64,000 nucleotides of DNA, from the NCBI GenBank assembly GCA_032207245.1, contig CM063500.1:20652024-20716023 (forward strand), read 5' to 3'. Shown here piece after piece: positions 22,986-35,569 of the stretch. The DNA comes from Pardosa pseudoannulata. Taxonomy: Eukaryota; Arthropoda; Arachnida; Araneae; Lycosidae. The notes under the pieces were generated by a model. It saw only the letters and a program-made list of their open reading frames with translations, did not search any database and was not told the DNA's origin. Numbering within the stretch: position 1 is the first letter of the stretch; the number at the start of each line of letters is the position of its first letter. The position numbers were made by a program, and so were the translations under genes.

Positions 22986-24380
22986 TCAGTAAAAAATATC
23001 AAAACTTATTGCAACAACTTGGAAACGAAAACATGGCTGTCCTGCGTGGTGACCAACATGACAATTTGTTAGTGACCTCGAGGGTGCTCAAAACTGTGGA
23101 CAAGATCAGAAGTAACCTGTAACAACTCAGAGTTAGACCTAAGCTAGCCAACCTTTTAATTTGAATTTTGATTAAATTTAGTATAAAATCTTGAAACTTT
23201 TATTAACTACATCCAAGGACAAAAGGATCATGGGTCGACAAACTCCCAACGTCCTAATCGGCTTTCAGTCAATTTCAGTATGGAGCGTAAAATCCAAACA
23301 ATTCCATATCTTGTAAAAATGTCTCGGAGAAACGGGCCCAGTCTTTAAACGAATGGCGGTTTAACTCACTCATGGTCTAAAGGGGGTGAAAATGCAAGAA
23401 CGACAAGAGACTCACTCACTTAGCTATCCCTTGACTCTGCAAAAAGGCTCCGGAAAAAAAATTTAAAAAAAGCTAACTCCACACTGAATTTCTAACAAAC
23501 TTTCCTTCAAGTTACACTTTAATAAATTTTAACTATCATAAAAAACTTTTCAAACCACTTTTTCCTGTACTGTCAACGTTATCATTCTTTTACATCACTT
23601 TTATAATAACATATAAATTCAAAACCCCATTATACACATTTATTAATAATATGAAAAAAACGACAAAAATATATAATATAAAAAAGAATACAAAACACTT
23701 AAACACTTTAACTAAATACCATTTTAAAACAATTCTAACCTATAAAAAGCAAAATCCAAATTTTATAATAAATGATAAAATAAGCCACTAAAAAGAAGTG
23801 AATAATAAGTAGATAAAAAATGAAAGATAAAAACATCGACATTTAGATTCTTTATAGTTCGTACTTAGCACAGTTCTTTCCGATCAAAAACCACATTCCT
23901 CAAAAATCATAACATCATTAAATTCAGAAAGTGTCAAAACATACTTCAGTTCATAAGTATGGAAACATATGTTCAGAGTGTAGAAAAGTATCGCATCGTA
24001 AAAAATCAAAACATCTCCTCTCACAACGTACAAAGTTAAAACACATGGCTATCATCTCGCAAAAATCGAATGTAAACATCATTGAAACATGAATGCAAAA
24101 TTTTGCAGTGCTCATTATCCGTGATAAAATTAAAAAAATTTATAGAAGATACAGTTCTTAATGCTAGGTTGATATAATTAAACCAATCACTTAAGAACGA
24201 AACTGCCACGTCATAACAATTTAGAAGATTTTAGACAGATGCGCTCTAACGAAAGCTTGGTCTAATTTTTGCTTCGAAAGAATTCCTCTTTCCGAAGGTC
24301 ACAGCCAGTACACATTATTGGATTCATAGAATTATCGCGCTCTATCGGAATTGAATTAAATTAATTTCTCTCCGCTCTCA
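22986..24380 (-). repeat. LTR-like repeat, copy 1, downstream of Gypsy integrase
   Basis: This block, read on the minus strand, starts TGAGAGCGGAGAG just after a purine tract and lies directly downstream of the minus-strand Gypsy integrase, the position of a 3' LTR. A near-identical block lies at 33400-34640, and partial or inverted copies lie at 28380-29095, 30826-32070 and 35570-36125. The left edge (about 22986) is where similarity between copies fades and is approximate. The TG start is visible; a clean CA end and target duplication are not. Confidence 0.62.
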
Positions 24381-24415
24381 AAAGATTTTTTTTCTTTTCT
24401 TTTCTTTTGTAGGGC
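24381..24415 (-). promoter_or_regulatory. Polypurine tract of the minus-strand Gypsy fragment
   Basis: On the minus strand this is an almost pure A/G run (AAAAGAAAAGAAAAGAAAA and neighbours) immediately before the LTR-like TGAGAGCGG. A polypurine tract primes plus-strand DNA synthesis in LTR retrotransposons and sits next to the 3' LTR. Its position 28 bases past the integrase stop fits this role. Confidence 0.65.
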
Positions 24416-24442
24416 TTTTATACATTTAACTTAATTTTTTTC

Positions 24443-25504
24443 CTAGTTTGAATTTTTAGGTATAGGAATTTTAGATTTTCTAACGTTAAACTTGAAATTT
24501 TCTGCCGAATTAAATTCACGAAGACGACTACTATGAACAATTTCACTATCTCTTTTAGTAAGAGCATTTGGTCGGACGATTTCAAAGTTTACATCGGAAA
24601 GCTGTTTTAAAATCTTATAGGGGCCATCGAATATTTTTGAGAGCTTTGGGGTATTCGGATAACAGAAAACCTGGTATTGGACTAGATCTCCAATTTTGAA
24701 CTTTGGTTGTCTGACATGGGTATCATATCTTTCTTTATTTATTTGATGATTCCTAGCAGTTCGTTGTTTTGAAATTTTTCTAGCTTCTTCTACTTGTAGG
24801 TACATTTCCTGATTTTCGATTAAATTTTTATATGGCAATTTATTGTACATTAAATAAGAAGGAGCGAATTTTGTCACTGTATGAGGGGTATCGTTATATT
24901 CATCAGTTACTTCACGTAATAATTTAGTCCAAGATACATTCCCTGGGGATGAGTTTAATTTGCATTTGAGTCTGGTTATTAGAGTCTGATTCACACGTTC
25001 GTTTTTTCCATTCGTTTGTGGTCTATGAGATGTAGTTAAAAGCTGTTTAATATTATTGTTTCTTAAAAAACGTTTAAATTTGGATGAGGTAAATGCAGCA
25101 TTTCTATCGCTCAAAATTTTCTTCGGTACTTGATGTTGAAAAATTTGTCTCAAACAATTAATATAGGTATCTGTATTTACATTTTTTGAAGCAAAAGTCC
25201 AGATATATCGTGTTGCATGATCAATGATAATGTGTAAATATTTTTTCGTTGAGTTGTAATAATTTAAACCTCCAACGGTATCGATTGCAAGAATTTCGAA
25301 AGGAATGTCTGTAGGGGGTAACATCTGTAAAAATCCAAATTTAGGTTGTCTTGGGATCTTATTTAATTGACATACTTCACAGTGTTTAACATAATTACTT
25401 ACATCTTTTGTTATTCCATTCCAATAATATTTTGGAGAAATTAAATTTAACATTGCCGAGACTCTTAGGTGTCCATAATCATTATGAGCTTTTTTCAAAG
25501 ACAA
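24443..25504 (-). pseudogene. Gypsy integrase, complete 3' part of pol, inverted copy
   Basis: Integrase inserts the cDNA of an LTR retrotransposon. The reading has a zinc-binding HHCC domain (AHNDYGH, then HCEVCQ) and a catalytic core with AIDTVGG (D), LSDRNAAFTS (D) and NGKNERVNQ (E). The C-terminal domain has KFKIGDLVQYQVFCYPN and FDGPYKILK and ends PIPKNSN. This reading is open throughout, but the element is cut at 25498-25508, right before the zinc domain, where an inverted copy of the pol gene begins. It lacks a start, so no protein of its own is expected. It is the C-terminus of a polyprotein, truncated by rearrangement. Confidence 0.88.
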
Positions 25505-28379
25505 ACTGGATTATTATGATACTGATTTAAATGAAAATTTAAACAAAATAGCAATAAACACGATAGCAGGTAAGATTAAACCTTCAAAAATTATTAACAT
25601 AGAATGTAAAATTGGTCAAATTTGTAATAATCTATCATTTTTCGTTATTGATTCTCCTCTTAAATATTGTATTTTAAATAGCGAAAGCATTAAATTGTAT
25701 AAACTTAATTTAATATTTGAAAATTTTTGTATGTATCAAAACGGAAAGAATATTAGTAAAAGGTTAACAGTAGGAAGTTCTTATAGTAATTATATATTCT
25801 TAACTTATGAAAAAGATGAAAATAAATCTGTAAATCATTCTTATTCTGAAAGCATTGATAAATGTTGTATTAACTCTCATTGTGATAATAATAATTTTGA
25901 TTCTGTTGATAATGAAAGTATTGAATTGAATAATTTATTGAGTGATTATGATCATGTTTTTGCTAAAAGTAAATATGATGTCGGATGCATCCGCATGGAA
26001 GCCCCTAGAATAATACTAAATTCGGAGTTACCAATATCACTTAGACCCTATAGAGCGTCTCCAAAAGATAACTTAGAGATCGAAAAACAAATAAAGGAAC
26101 TCCTGGAAAAAGATATAATAAAGCCTTCTCATAGTCCTTATGCGTCCCCAATTACTCTAGCTTACAAAAGAGATGAAAATTCTAAATCTAGTCTTTGTGT
26201 AGATTATCGTAAGGTGAATGCCATTAGTAAACATGACTCCGAGCCTATTCCCCTTTTTGCAAATATCATTGATTCTTTGACACAAGCTGATATATTTTCG
26301 ACACTTGATTTAGCAAGTGGCTATTGGCACATTAAATTAGATGAGAGAGACACCGAAAAATTAGCATTGACTTCTAATTTTGGACTATATGAATGGAATA
26401 GATTACCTTTTGGATACCGGAATGCTCCGGCTATTTTTCACAGAACTTTAAGACAAATTTTAAATAAGTATCAAATTAAATTCGCGCTGAACTATTTTGA
26501 TGACATAATTATTTTTTCGAACTCTTTTGAGGAACATGTAGATCACTTAAAGACTATATTCTCTATCTGTGAAAAAGAAAACATAAAATTAAAGTTCTCA
26601 AAGTGTCAATTCGCTCAAAGAAAAATAAAGTTTTTAGGATATGAGGTCGAAAAAGGTAAATACTCTCCCAGTGATGCAAACATACATGTAATCAAGAAAC
26701 TTCAACCACCTAGAAATGTCAAAGACTTACAGAGATTTTTGGAAAACGTAAATGTTTACAATAAATTTATTCCAAATTATGCAAAACTACGCGCACCGCT
26801 AAATAAATTATTAAAGAAAGAAGTAAAGTTTGAATGGAATGAAGAATGCCAAAAAGCTTTTCAATATTTAAAAGATGCTCTTATTTCTAAACCCATTTTA
26901 ACGATTTATAATCTTAATTACCCATGTCATAATTTTGTGGATGCTTCCGGACAAGCGGTTGGTTCAGTTTTAAAACAATTACACCCTGATGGATCGTTAC
27001 ATCCCATTGCATATCATTCTAGAAAACTTAGACCTTATGAATTAAATTATGCTATAACAGAATTAGAATGCTTAGCTATAATTGATGCCGTTGATAAATT
27101 TTATTGTTACTTACACGGGACTCATTTCACAATTTACACGGATCACGCATCTCTCGTTTGGCTAAAAAATATCAAAAATCCGACAGGTAGATTGTTCCGT
27201 TGGAGTCTGAAGTTATCAATGTACTCGTTTGATATAAAATTCAAAAAAGGTTCAACAAATTATGAAGCAGATATGCTAACTAGAAACCCGAACTCCTACC
27301 ATATGACTGTACGCGAACCACTTTTAACGCCGAAAGAGATAGAGCAACATCAAAATTTAGACATCGTTTGCGGTGTAAACTATAAAAAATTACATAATAT
27401 TTGGACAGTTAAGAAACAAGGTTTAACAAAAATTGTAGTACTTTTCTCTTTAAGATTAAAATTATTGAAAAAAGCTCATAATGATTATGGACACCTAGGA
27501 GTCTCGGCAATACTAAATTTAATTTCTCCACAATATTATTGAAATGGAATAACAAAAGATGTAAGTAATTATGTTAAACACTGTGAAGTATGTCAATTAA
27601 ATAAGATCCCAACACAGCCTAAATTTGGATATTTACAGATGTTACCCCCTACAGACATTCCTTTCGAAATTCTTGCAATCGATACCGTTGGAGGTTTAAA
27701 TTATTACAACTCAACGAAAAAATATTTACACATTATCATTGATCATGCAACACGATATATCTGGACTTTTGCTTCAAAAAATGTAAATACAGATACCTAT
27801 ATTAATTGTTTGAGACAAATTTTTCAACATCAAGTACCGAAGAAAATTTTGAGCGATAGAAATGCTGCATTTACCTCATCCAAATTTAAACGTTTTTTAA
27901 GAAACAATAATATTAAACAGCTTTTAAATACATCTCATAGACCACAAACGAATGGAAAAAACGAACGTGTGAATCAAACTCTAATAACCAGACTCAAATG
28001 CAAATTAAACTCATCCCCAGGGAATGTATCTTAGACTAAATTATTACGTGAAGTAACTGATGAATATAACGATACCCCTCATACAGTGACAAAATTCCCT
28101 CCTTCTTATTTAATGTACGGTAAACTGCCATATAAAAATTTAATCGAAAATCAGGAAATGTACCCACAAGTAGAAGAAGCTAGAAAAATTTCAAAACAAC
28201 GAACTGCTAGGAATCATCAAATAAATAAAGAAAGATATGATACCCATGTAAGACAACCAAAGTTCAAAATTGGAGATGTAGTCCGATACCAGGTCTTCTG
28301 TTATCCGAATACCCTAAAGCTCTCAAAAATATTCGATGGCCCCTATAAGATTTTAAAACTGCTTTCCGATGTAAACTAA
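25503..28379 (+). pseudogene. Gypsy pol: protease end, reverse transcriptase, RNase H, integrase; truncated both ends
   Basis: A single frame runs from 25503 to 28379. It starts within a protease-like region (NTIAGKIKPSKIINIECKIG) and continues into reverse transcriptase with SLCVDYRKVNA, TLDLASGYWHI and the NYFDDIIIFS active site. RNase H follows (HNFVDASGQAVGSVL, ITELECLAIIDAVD, YTDHASLVWL), then integrase with LSDRNAAFTS and NGKNERVNQ. Two stops replace tryptophan codons relative to the inverted copy: TGA at 27540-27542 and TAG at 28032-28034. At 28379 the reading stops after LSDVN, where the sequence jumps into an LTR-like block lying in the wrong orientation. The 5' end (gag and LTR) is missing. 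Confidence 0.9.
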
Positions 28380-29850
28380 ATTATAAAATATGTAAAATAT
28401 AAAACACTTTAAACTGAATATCATTTAAAAACAATTCAAACTTATAAGATAAAATAAGTGAATAAAAATAAGTGAATAATAAGTGGATAAAATAAATGAA
28501 AGATAAAAACATCGGTATTTAGATTCTTTATAGTTCGTACTCAGCACAGGCCTTTCAATTCAAAAATCACATTCGTCAAAAATCATAGCATCATTAAATT
28601 CAGAAAGTGTCAAAACATCCTTCAGTTCATAAGTGTCGAAACATCTGGCCAGATGTAGAAACAGTTTCGCATCGTAAAGAATTCCAAACACATTTTCAGT
28701 TCATAAAATCGAATCAAAATATCTCCTCTTACAACGTACAAAGTTAAAACACATGGCTATCATCTCTCAAAAAGTGAAACGGAAATTCCGTTTACAAACT
28801 CTTCCAATGCTCATTAACCGTGTTGAAAATTAGAAAACAACTTTTATAGAAGGTACAGTTCTTAATATTTGGTTGATATCATTAATTTAGGCAAGTCAGT
28901 TGAGAACGAAACTGCAACGTCATAACAATTTAGAAGATTTTAGACAGATGCGCTTCAGTGAAAGAATGGCCTAATTTTTGCTTCGAAAGAATTCCTCTTT
29001 CCGAAGGTCACATCCAATTCACGTACTCTATTGGATTCATAGAATAATAATCGCGCTCTATCGGAATTAAATTAATTTTTCTCCATTTTCAAAAATTCGA
29101 CCATGTAGATGACCACATCCTACATGGCGGATCACAAAATAATAATTATATTTCTCTAAAAAGAAAAATTTAAATTCCTAATCAAATTATTAAATTAGCC
29201 TGGGAGTTCACACACACAATTTTTCAAACCACATTTTAAAAATAAAATATTATTGCACTTAAGAAAATTTAAGTAAACAAAATTTATAAATGAAACACCG
29301 AAGATCGTAAATAATTAATACAATATAAAAACCAATTCAAATCTAAATATTTTTCAATTCTATCACTGAATTTCGATATGAAATTTAAAATCAAATGCAA
29401 TCAATAATTATTAAAGCAATTGCTATTACAAACAATAAATAGGAAAAATAATTAAAATCCTGCTGTTTGATTAGTCACAAAATTAAGTTTCTTGGTTCTT
29501 GTTTCCGCATAATTTGCACAGTAAAAATAAAACAAAATTATTAAATTTTTACACTGTTAACATAAAAAACTTACATTATTCTTAAATCATTTCTTTAGTA
29601 TTATGAATTTATCAGAGAAACAAATATAAACATTTTTTAAATAATTATCACATATCTAAAAATATTATTCATTTAACCAAATTTTCAAGAAGAAAATTTC
29701 TAACTATAAATTCTAGAAATACAATTAAATTTAAAAATAAAAATTTTACCTTGAATGATGAAAATTAGTGCATGAAGTAATTTAATTTTATCCGATGAAA
29801 CTGCATATTTTATACAGCTTGTACTTGAATAACTTTTAAATTTTCAAATT
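28380..29850 (-). repeat. LTR-like block plus non-coding internal region, copy A
   Basis: From 28380 to about 29095 the sequence matches the inner part of the LTR-like repeat in the same orientation as 22986-24380. From 29095 it continues into an AT-rich non-coding block (catcctacatggcggatcac onward) that recurs at 36125-36890 in the same orientation and at 30040-30826 inverted. It follows a truncated integrase whose own LTR should have been in the opposite orientation, so the junction at 28379 is a rearrangement point, not an ordinary element end. Confidence 0.65.
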
Positions 29851-32707
29851 TATCAATTTGAGTTGTGTCCGTGAAATCCGCATTAAGTTCCCTACAATGC
29901 AACTTCCACATCGAGTTCGCCGAGTTCCGGTTCAAGCCACCAAAAGAACTCTTCGGACAAGGATATATCAACCCACCGATTTTCCGGACCATGCTTCAAA
30001 ATTAAACTGTTAATTCTCGGTAAAATTTTCAGTGAAATTTAAAAAAAAATGTTTGATAAATTTGAAAATTTAAAAGTTATTTAAGTACAAGCTGTATAAA
30101 ATATGCAGTTTCATCGGATTAAAAAATTTACTTCATTCACTAATTTTCATCATTCAAGCTAAAAATTGTATATTTAAATTTAAATGTGTTTTTAGAATTT
30201 ATAGTTTAAAATTTCTGTTCTTTAAAAAATATTTAAATTTGTTTAAATGAATAATATTTCTTGATATGTGATAATTCTTAAAAAATGTGCATGGTTGTTT
30301 CTCTGATTTAATTCATAATACTAAAGAAATGATTAAAGAACAATTTTGTTGATTTTTATATTAACAGTGTAAAGATTTAATAATTTTGGTTTATTTTAAG
30401 TGTGCAAATTATACGTAAACAAGAACCAAGAAACTTAATTTTGTGAACAACCAAACAGCAGGACTTTAAATTATTTTTCCTATTTATTGTTTGTAAAAGA
30501 AATTGTTTTAATAATTATTGATAATTATTAATTGCTTTTGATTTTAAATTTCATATAAAAATTCAGTAATAGTATTGAAAAATATTTAAATTTGAATTGG
30601 TATTTATATTGTATTAATGATTTACTATCTTCGGTGGTTTCATTTATAAATTTGTTTACATAAATTTTCTTAAGTGCAATAATATTTTATTTTTAAATGT
30701 GGTTTGAAAAATTGTGTGTATGAACTCCCAGGCTAATTTAATAATTTGATTAGGAATTTAAATTTTTGTTTTTAGAGAAATATAATTATTATTTTGTGAT
30801 CCGCCATGTAAGATGTGCTCATCTACATGGGTGAACTTTTGATATCGGAGAGAAATTAATTTAATTCAATTCCCATAGCGCGCGATTATTATTCTATGAA
30901 CCCAATAGATCACGTGAATTAGCTGTGGAAAGACTTTCTCTGACCTTCGGAATTAGGAACTCTTTCGAAGCAAAAATTAGGCCAAGCTTTCGATAGAGCT
31001 CATCTGTCTAAAATCTTCTAAATTGTTATGACTTGGCAGTTTCGTTCTCAACTGACCAGCGTTAATTATATCAACCTATCATTAAGAACTGTATCTTATA
31101 TAATTTTTCATTTTCATCATGGATAATGAGCATTGGAAGATTGGTGAACTGATGTTCCATTTCACTTTTTGAGAGATGATAGCCATGTGTTTTAACTTTG
31201 TACGTTGTGAGTGGAGATGTTTTGATTCGATTTTACGAACTGAAAATGAGATGTTTTGATTCTTTACGATGCGAAACTCTTTCTAGGGTCTTACCAGATG
31301 TTTCAACACTTATGAACGGAATGAATATTTTGATACTTTCTGAATTTAATGATGTTAGGATTTTTGAGGAATGTGATCTTTGAATTGAAAGGCCTGTGTG
31401 AGTACGAACTATAAAGAATCTAAATACCGATGTTTTTATCTTTAATTTATTTTATCCACTTATTATTCAGTTATTTTTATTCACTTACTTTATCATTTAT
31501 TATATTCTGGTATTTACTGCTTTTTATAAGTTTGAATTGTTTTTAAATTATTTTCAGTTTAAATTGTTTTATATTTTACATATTATATAATTTTTTTTAA
31601 TTTTTTGTCCGGAGCCTTTTTGCAGAGTCAAGGGATAGCTAATTGAGTGAGTCTCTTCTCGTTCTTGCATTTTCACTCCCTTTAGAGCATGAGCGAGTTA
31701 AACCGCCATTCGTCTAAAGACTGGGCCTCTTTCTCTGAGATATTTTTACAAGATATGGAATTGTTTGGATTTTACACTCCACACTGAAATTGACTGAACG
31801 CCGATCAGGACGTTGGGAGTTTGTCGACAGACGGTCCTTTGATCCTTGGAAGTAGTTCATAAAAGTTTGAAGATTTAATACTAAATTTAATCAAAATTCA
31901 AATTAATAGGTTGGTTAGTTTAGGACTAAGTCTGAATTGTCACAGGTTACTCCTGATCGTGATCACAGTTTTGAGCACCCTCGAGGTCACTAACAAATTG
32001 TCACGTTGGTCACCACGCAGGACAGCCATGTTTTCATTTAAAAGTTGTTGAATTAAATAAGTTATGATAATTTTACTGTTCAGTTAAAACAGAGAAGGAT
32101 AAAAAAGTTGATCTGTTTGAAAGTTTCCTAGTAAATTGCATAATGTTTCATGTTTTAACTTCTGTACTGTACAACTGTTTTGATTTCTGTGTTTTGTATT
32201 TTCACAAGGTTTACTCTATTCACTACCATATTATTTACTCACTGTTTATTTGATTATATAATAATAATTAATTATTTTGTGATGGTGCAGCAGAGTCATA
32301 GGAATGATTTAAAGTTGATAAATTTTTCTTTGAGTTCTGTGTGGAATTACCTTATGATGGGTAACGGGCCAAGCTTTTGACTCTGTAACCCTGATGTCCC
32401 CAATTCTCACACCAAGTCAGAGAATGATTGTGACTCTTCTCCACTAAATTTGTGATGTCATATTGTAATTTAGATACAGTTTATGTAATTTTATGGTTAA
32501 ATTTGTGTATTATATTTGTACTGTGAAAATGTCACCCTTCAGCGAGACGATTTTCCCTTTTTTCGGGGGGGGATCTGTAATAATATCAATATCTAAGCCC
32601 TAAAGCCTATTTCAAAATTATACCTTTTCCCCATTCATTATTTTAGATCTTAATTTCTTCTCTTTATATTAACCATATTTCCCAGCCATCCAATTTAAAC
32701 GAGGATG
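29850..32707. repeat. Left arm of large palindrome
   Basis: This arm is the inverted counterpart of 32738-37108. It runs from aatttgagttgtgtccg (matching 37088-37108 inverted) through the AT-rich internal block, the LTR-like repeat in plus orientation (about 30826-32070) and a further 3'-region-like segment. It ends in a G-run and TGTAATAATATC at 32576, then stem sequence to 32707. No intact gene is present; short readings inside are by-products. The arm also contains an inverted match to 28380-29850, so copies lie head to head at about 29850. Confidence 0.75.
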
Positions 32708-32869
32708 AATTTCGGGGTTCGGCTGAAGGAATGAAAACATCCTCGTTTAAATTGGATGGCTGGGAAATATGGTTAATATAAAGAGAAGTAATTAAGATCT
32801 AGAATACCGAATGAGGAAAAGGGATAATTTTGGAATACGCTTTACTGCTTAGATATTGATATTATTACA
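32576..32869. repeat. Hairpin core of the palindrome with LTR-like ends
   Basis: The segment begins TGTAATAATATCAATATCTAAGC and ends with its inverse. The stem runs to 32707 and resumes at 32738, leaving a 30-base loop (centre about 32722.5). Outside each end lies a polypurine-like G/C run (tttttcggggggggatc at the left, mirrored at the right). That is the arrangement of two element 3' ends, each with the start of an LTR, fused head to head. Confidence 0.8.
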
Positions 32870-33399
32870 GATCCCCCCCTCCCGAAAAAAGGGAAAATCG
32901 TCTCGTTGAAGGGTGACATTTTCACAGTACAAATATAATACACAAAGTTAACTATAAAATTATATAAACTGTATCTAAATTACAATATGACATCAGAAGT
33001 TAGTGGAGAAGAGTCACAATCATTCTCCGACATGGTGTGAGAATTGGGGACATCAAGGTTACAGAGTCAAAAGCTTGGTCCGTAACCCATCATAAGGTAA
33101 TTCCACACAGAACTCAAAGAAAAATTTATCAACTTTAAATCATTCCTATGACTCTGCTGCACCATCACAAAATAAGTAAATATTATTATATAAACAAATG
33201 AACAATGAGTAAATAATATTGTAGTGAATAAAGTAAACCATGTGAAAATACAAAATAGACGAATTGAAATAGTTGTACAGTACAGAAGTTCAAAACATGA
33301 AACATTATGTAATCTACTATGAAACTTTCAAACAAATCAACTTTTTTATCCTCCTCTGTTTTAACTCAACAGTAAAAATATCAAACTTATTTAATTCAA

Positions 33400-34640
33400 C
33401 ATCTTAGAAACGAAAACATGGCTGTCCTGCGTGGTGACCAACGTGACAATTTGTTAGTGACCTCGAGAGTGCTCAAAACTGTGGACAAGATCAGGAGTAA
33501 CCTGTGACAATTCAGACTTAGTCCTAAACTAGCCAACCTATTAATATGAATTTTGATTAAATTTAGTATAAAATCTTGAAACTTTTATGAACTACTTCCA
33601 AGGATCAAAGGATAGTGGGTCGACAAATTCCCAACGTCCTGATCGGCATTCAGTCATTTTCAGTATGGAGCGTAAAATCCAAACAATTCCATATCTTGTA
33701 AAACTGTCTCGGAGAAACAGGCCTAGACTTTAGACGAATGGCTGTTTAACTCGCTCATGGTCTAAAGGGGTGAAAATGCAAGAACGACAAGAGACTCACT
33801 CAATTAGCTATCCCTTGACTCTGCAAAAAGGCTCCGGACAAAAAAAAATTTAACTCCACACTGAGAATCTAACAAACATTCCTTCAAGTTACACTTTAAA
33901 AAATTTTAACTATCATAAAAAACCTTTCAAACCACTTTTTCCTGTACTGTCAACGTTATCATTCTTTTACATCACTTTTACAATAGCATATAAATTCAAA
34001 ACCCCATTATACACATTTATTAATAATATGAAAAAAACGACAAAAATATATAATATAAAAAAGAATACAAAACACTTAAACACTTTAACTAAATACCATT
34101 TTAAAACAATTCTAACCTATAAAAAGCAAAATCCAAATTTTATAATAAATGATAAAATAAGCCACTAAAAAGAAGTGAATAATAAGTAGATAAAAAAATG
34201 AAAGATAAAAACATAGACATTTAGATTCTTTATAGTTCGTACTTAGCACAGTTCTTTCCGATCAAAAACCACATTCCTCAAAAATCATAACATCATTAAA
34301 TTCAGAAAGTGTCAAAACATACTCCAGTTCATAAGTATGGAAACATATGTTCAGAGTGTAGAGAAGTATCGCATCGTAAAAAATCAAAACATCTCCTCTC
34401 ACAACGTACAAAGTTAAAACACATGGCTATCATCTCGCAAAAATCGAATGTAAACATCATTGAAACATGAATGCAAAATTTTGCAGTGCTCATTATCCGT
34501 GATAAAATTTAAAAAATTTATAGAAGATACAGTTCTTAATGCTAGGTTGATATAATTAAACCAATCAGTTAAGAACGAAATTGCCACGTCATAACAATTT
34601 AGAAGATTTTAGACAGATGCGCTCTAACGAAAGCTTGGCC
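33400..34640 (-). repeat. LTR-like repeat, copy with high identity to 22986-24262
   Basis: Text such as gctgtcctgcgtggtgacca, acaagagactcactcaatta and aaccccattatacacattta recurs in the same order as in the first copy, with only scattered single-base changes. The match ends near 34640 (gcttggcctaa). The similarity is much closer than between other copies in the cluster, so this block was copied or exchanged recently. Confidence 0.72.
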
Positions 34641-35569
34641 TAAATTTTAATTATCATAAAAAGAAGCTTTTCAAATAACTTCTTCCTGTACTGTCAACAT
34701 TATAATTCTTTAACAACACTTTTACAATAACATATAAATTCAAAACTTTAAGATATATTTATTAATAATATGAAAAAGCGACAAAAATGTTAAGAAGTAA
34801 TGGCAAAATAATAAAAGACGTAAACATTTCAAACTAAATATCATTTATAAACAATTCAAACTTATAAAAAGTAGAAATTCAATATTTATCAAACTGCTTA
34901 AAATACCAATATATATTAAAAAATTCAAACATTATATGAAATTACACTATAAAATTAAAATAAAATTTGAGGTTATGAAACATTTCTCGTACATACACTC
35001 AAGTTGATGCGTTTACCAAAGGGAAGGTGCATATCAGACCTAGAACTCAAGTTTGGAAAGCAGCACAAAAAAGAAAAGGGACGGCTTGCTCTCTGCACAA
35101 ACGCGAGGGGCACACTGTTTAATGGGATCAATTACACAGCGCAAGAAGAGAATTGGAGGGCTTGAGTGGAAACCCCAAACTTTGATAGTCTAGACTAGTT
35201 CAGTCCTGTCATAAATGGCATTTGCAACAAGAAAAAAATAAATAAAAACAAAGATCTGTGAGTTTTACTTACACCCACGGGGTTTCATCAACTAACTAGG
35301 GGGAATAGACAAAGAATAAACTAAGAAGAAAGGTTATGGATAGCCGAATGATTTCTAACTTCATATTGTTCATCGATCAAAAAAACCTTTTACAAATTCC
35401 CCCCCAAATTTTTTTTTAAATAATTATTGTTTAATTTCTATTCTGGACAAATTTACTAAATATCTTAATATATAATTTCAATTTCCAAATCTAAAATAAA
35501 AATCAATGTCGTCAATATTCTTTAATCAAAATTTGTTGAAATAGTTCTTTTCTAATCGGATATAATAAA
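34641..35569. repeat. Partial LTR-like copy and unique insert
   Basis: Bases 34641-34880 repeat a diverged version of the inner LTR-like sequence (cttcctgtactgtcaacatt and following). From about 34980 to 35400 there is unrelated sequence with a less AT-rich part near 35070-35280. I recognise no gene in it. Confidence 0.45.

Noticed and set aside
23037..23055. Possible tRNA primer-binding site (TGGTCACCACGCAGGACAG on the minus strand) at the end of the LTR-like repeat
   Set aside because: The preceding bases do not end in CA, the copy lies where a 3' LTR should be (which has no primer site), and I could not match it convincingly to a tRNA 3' end.
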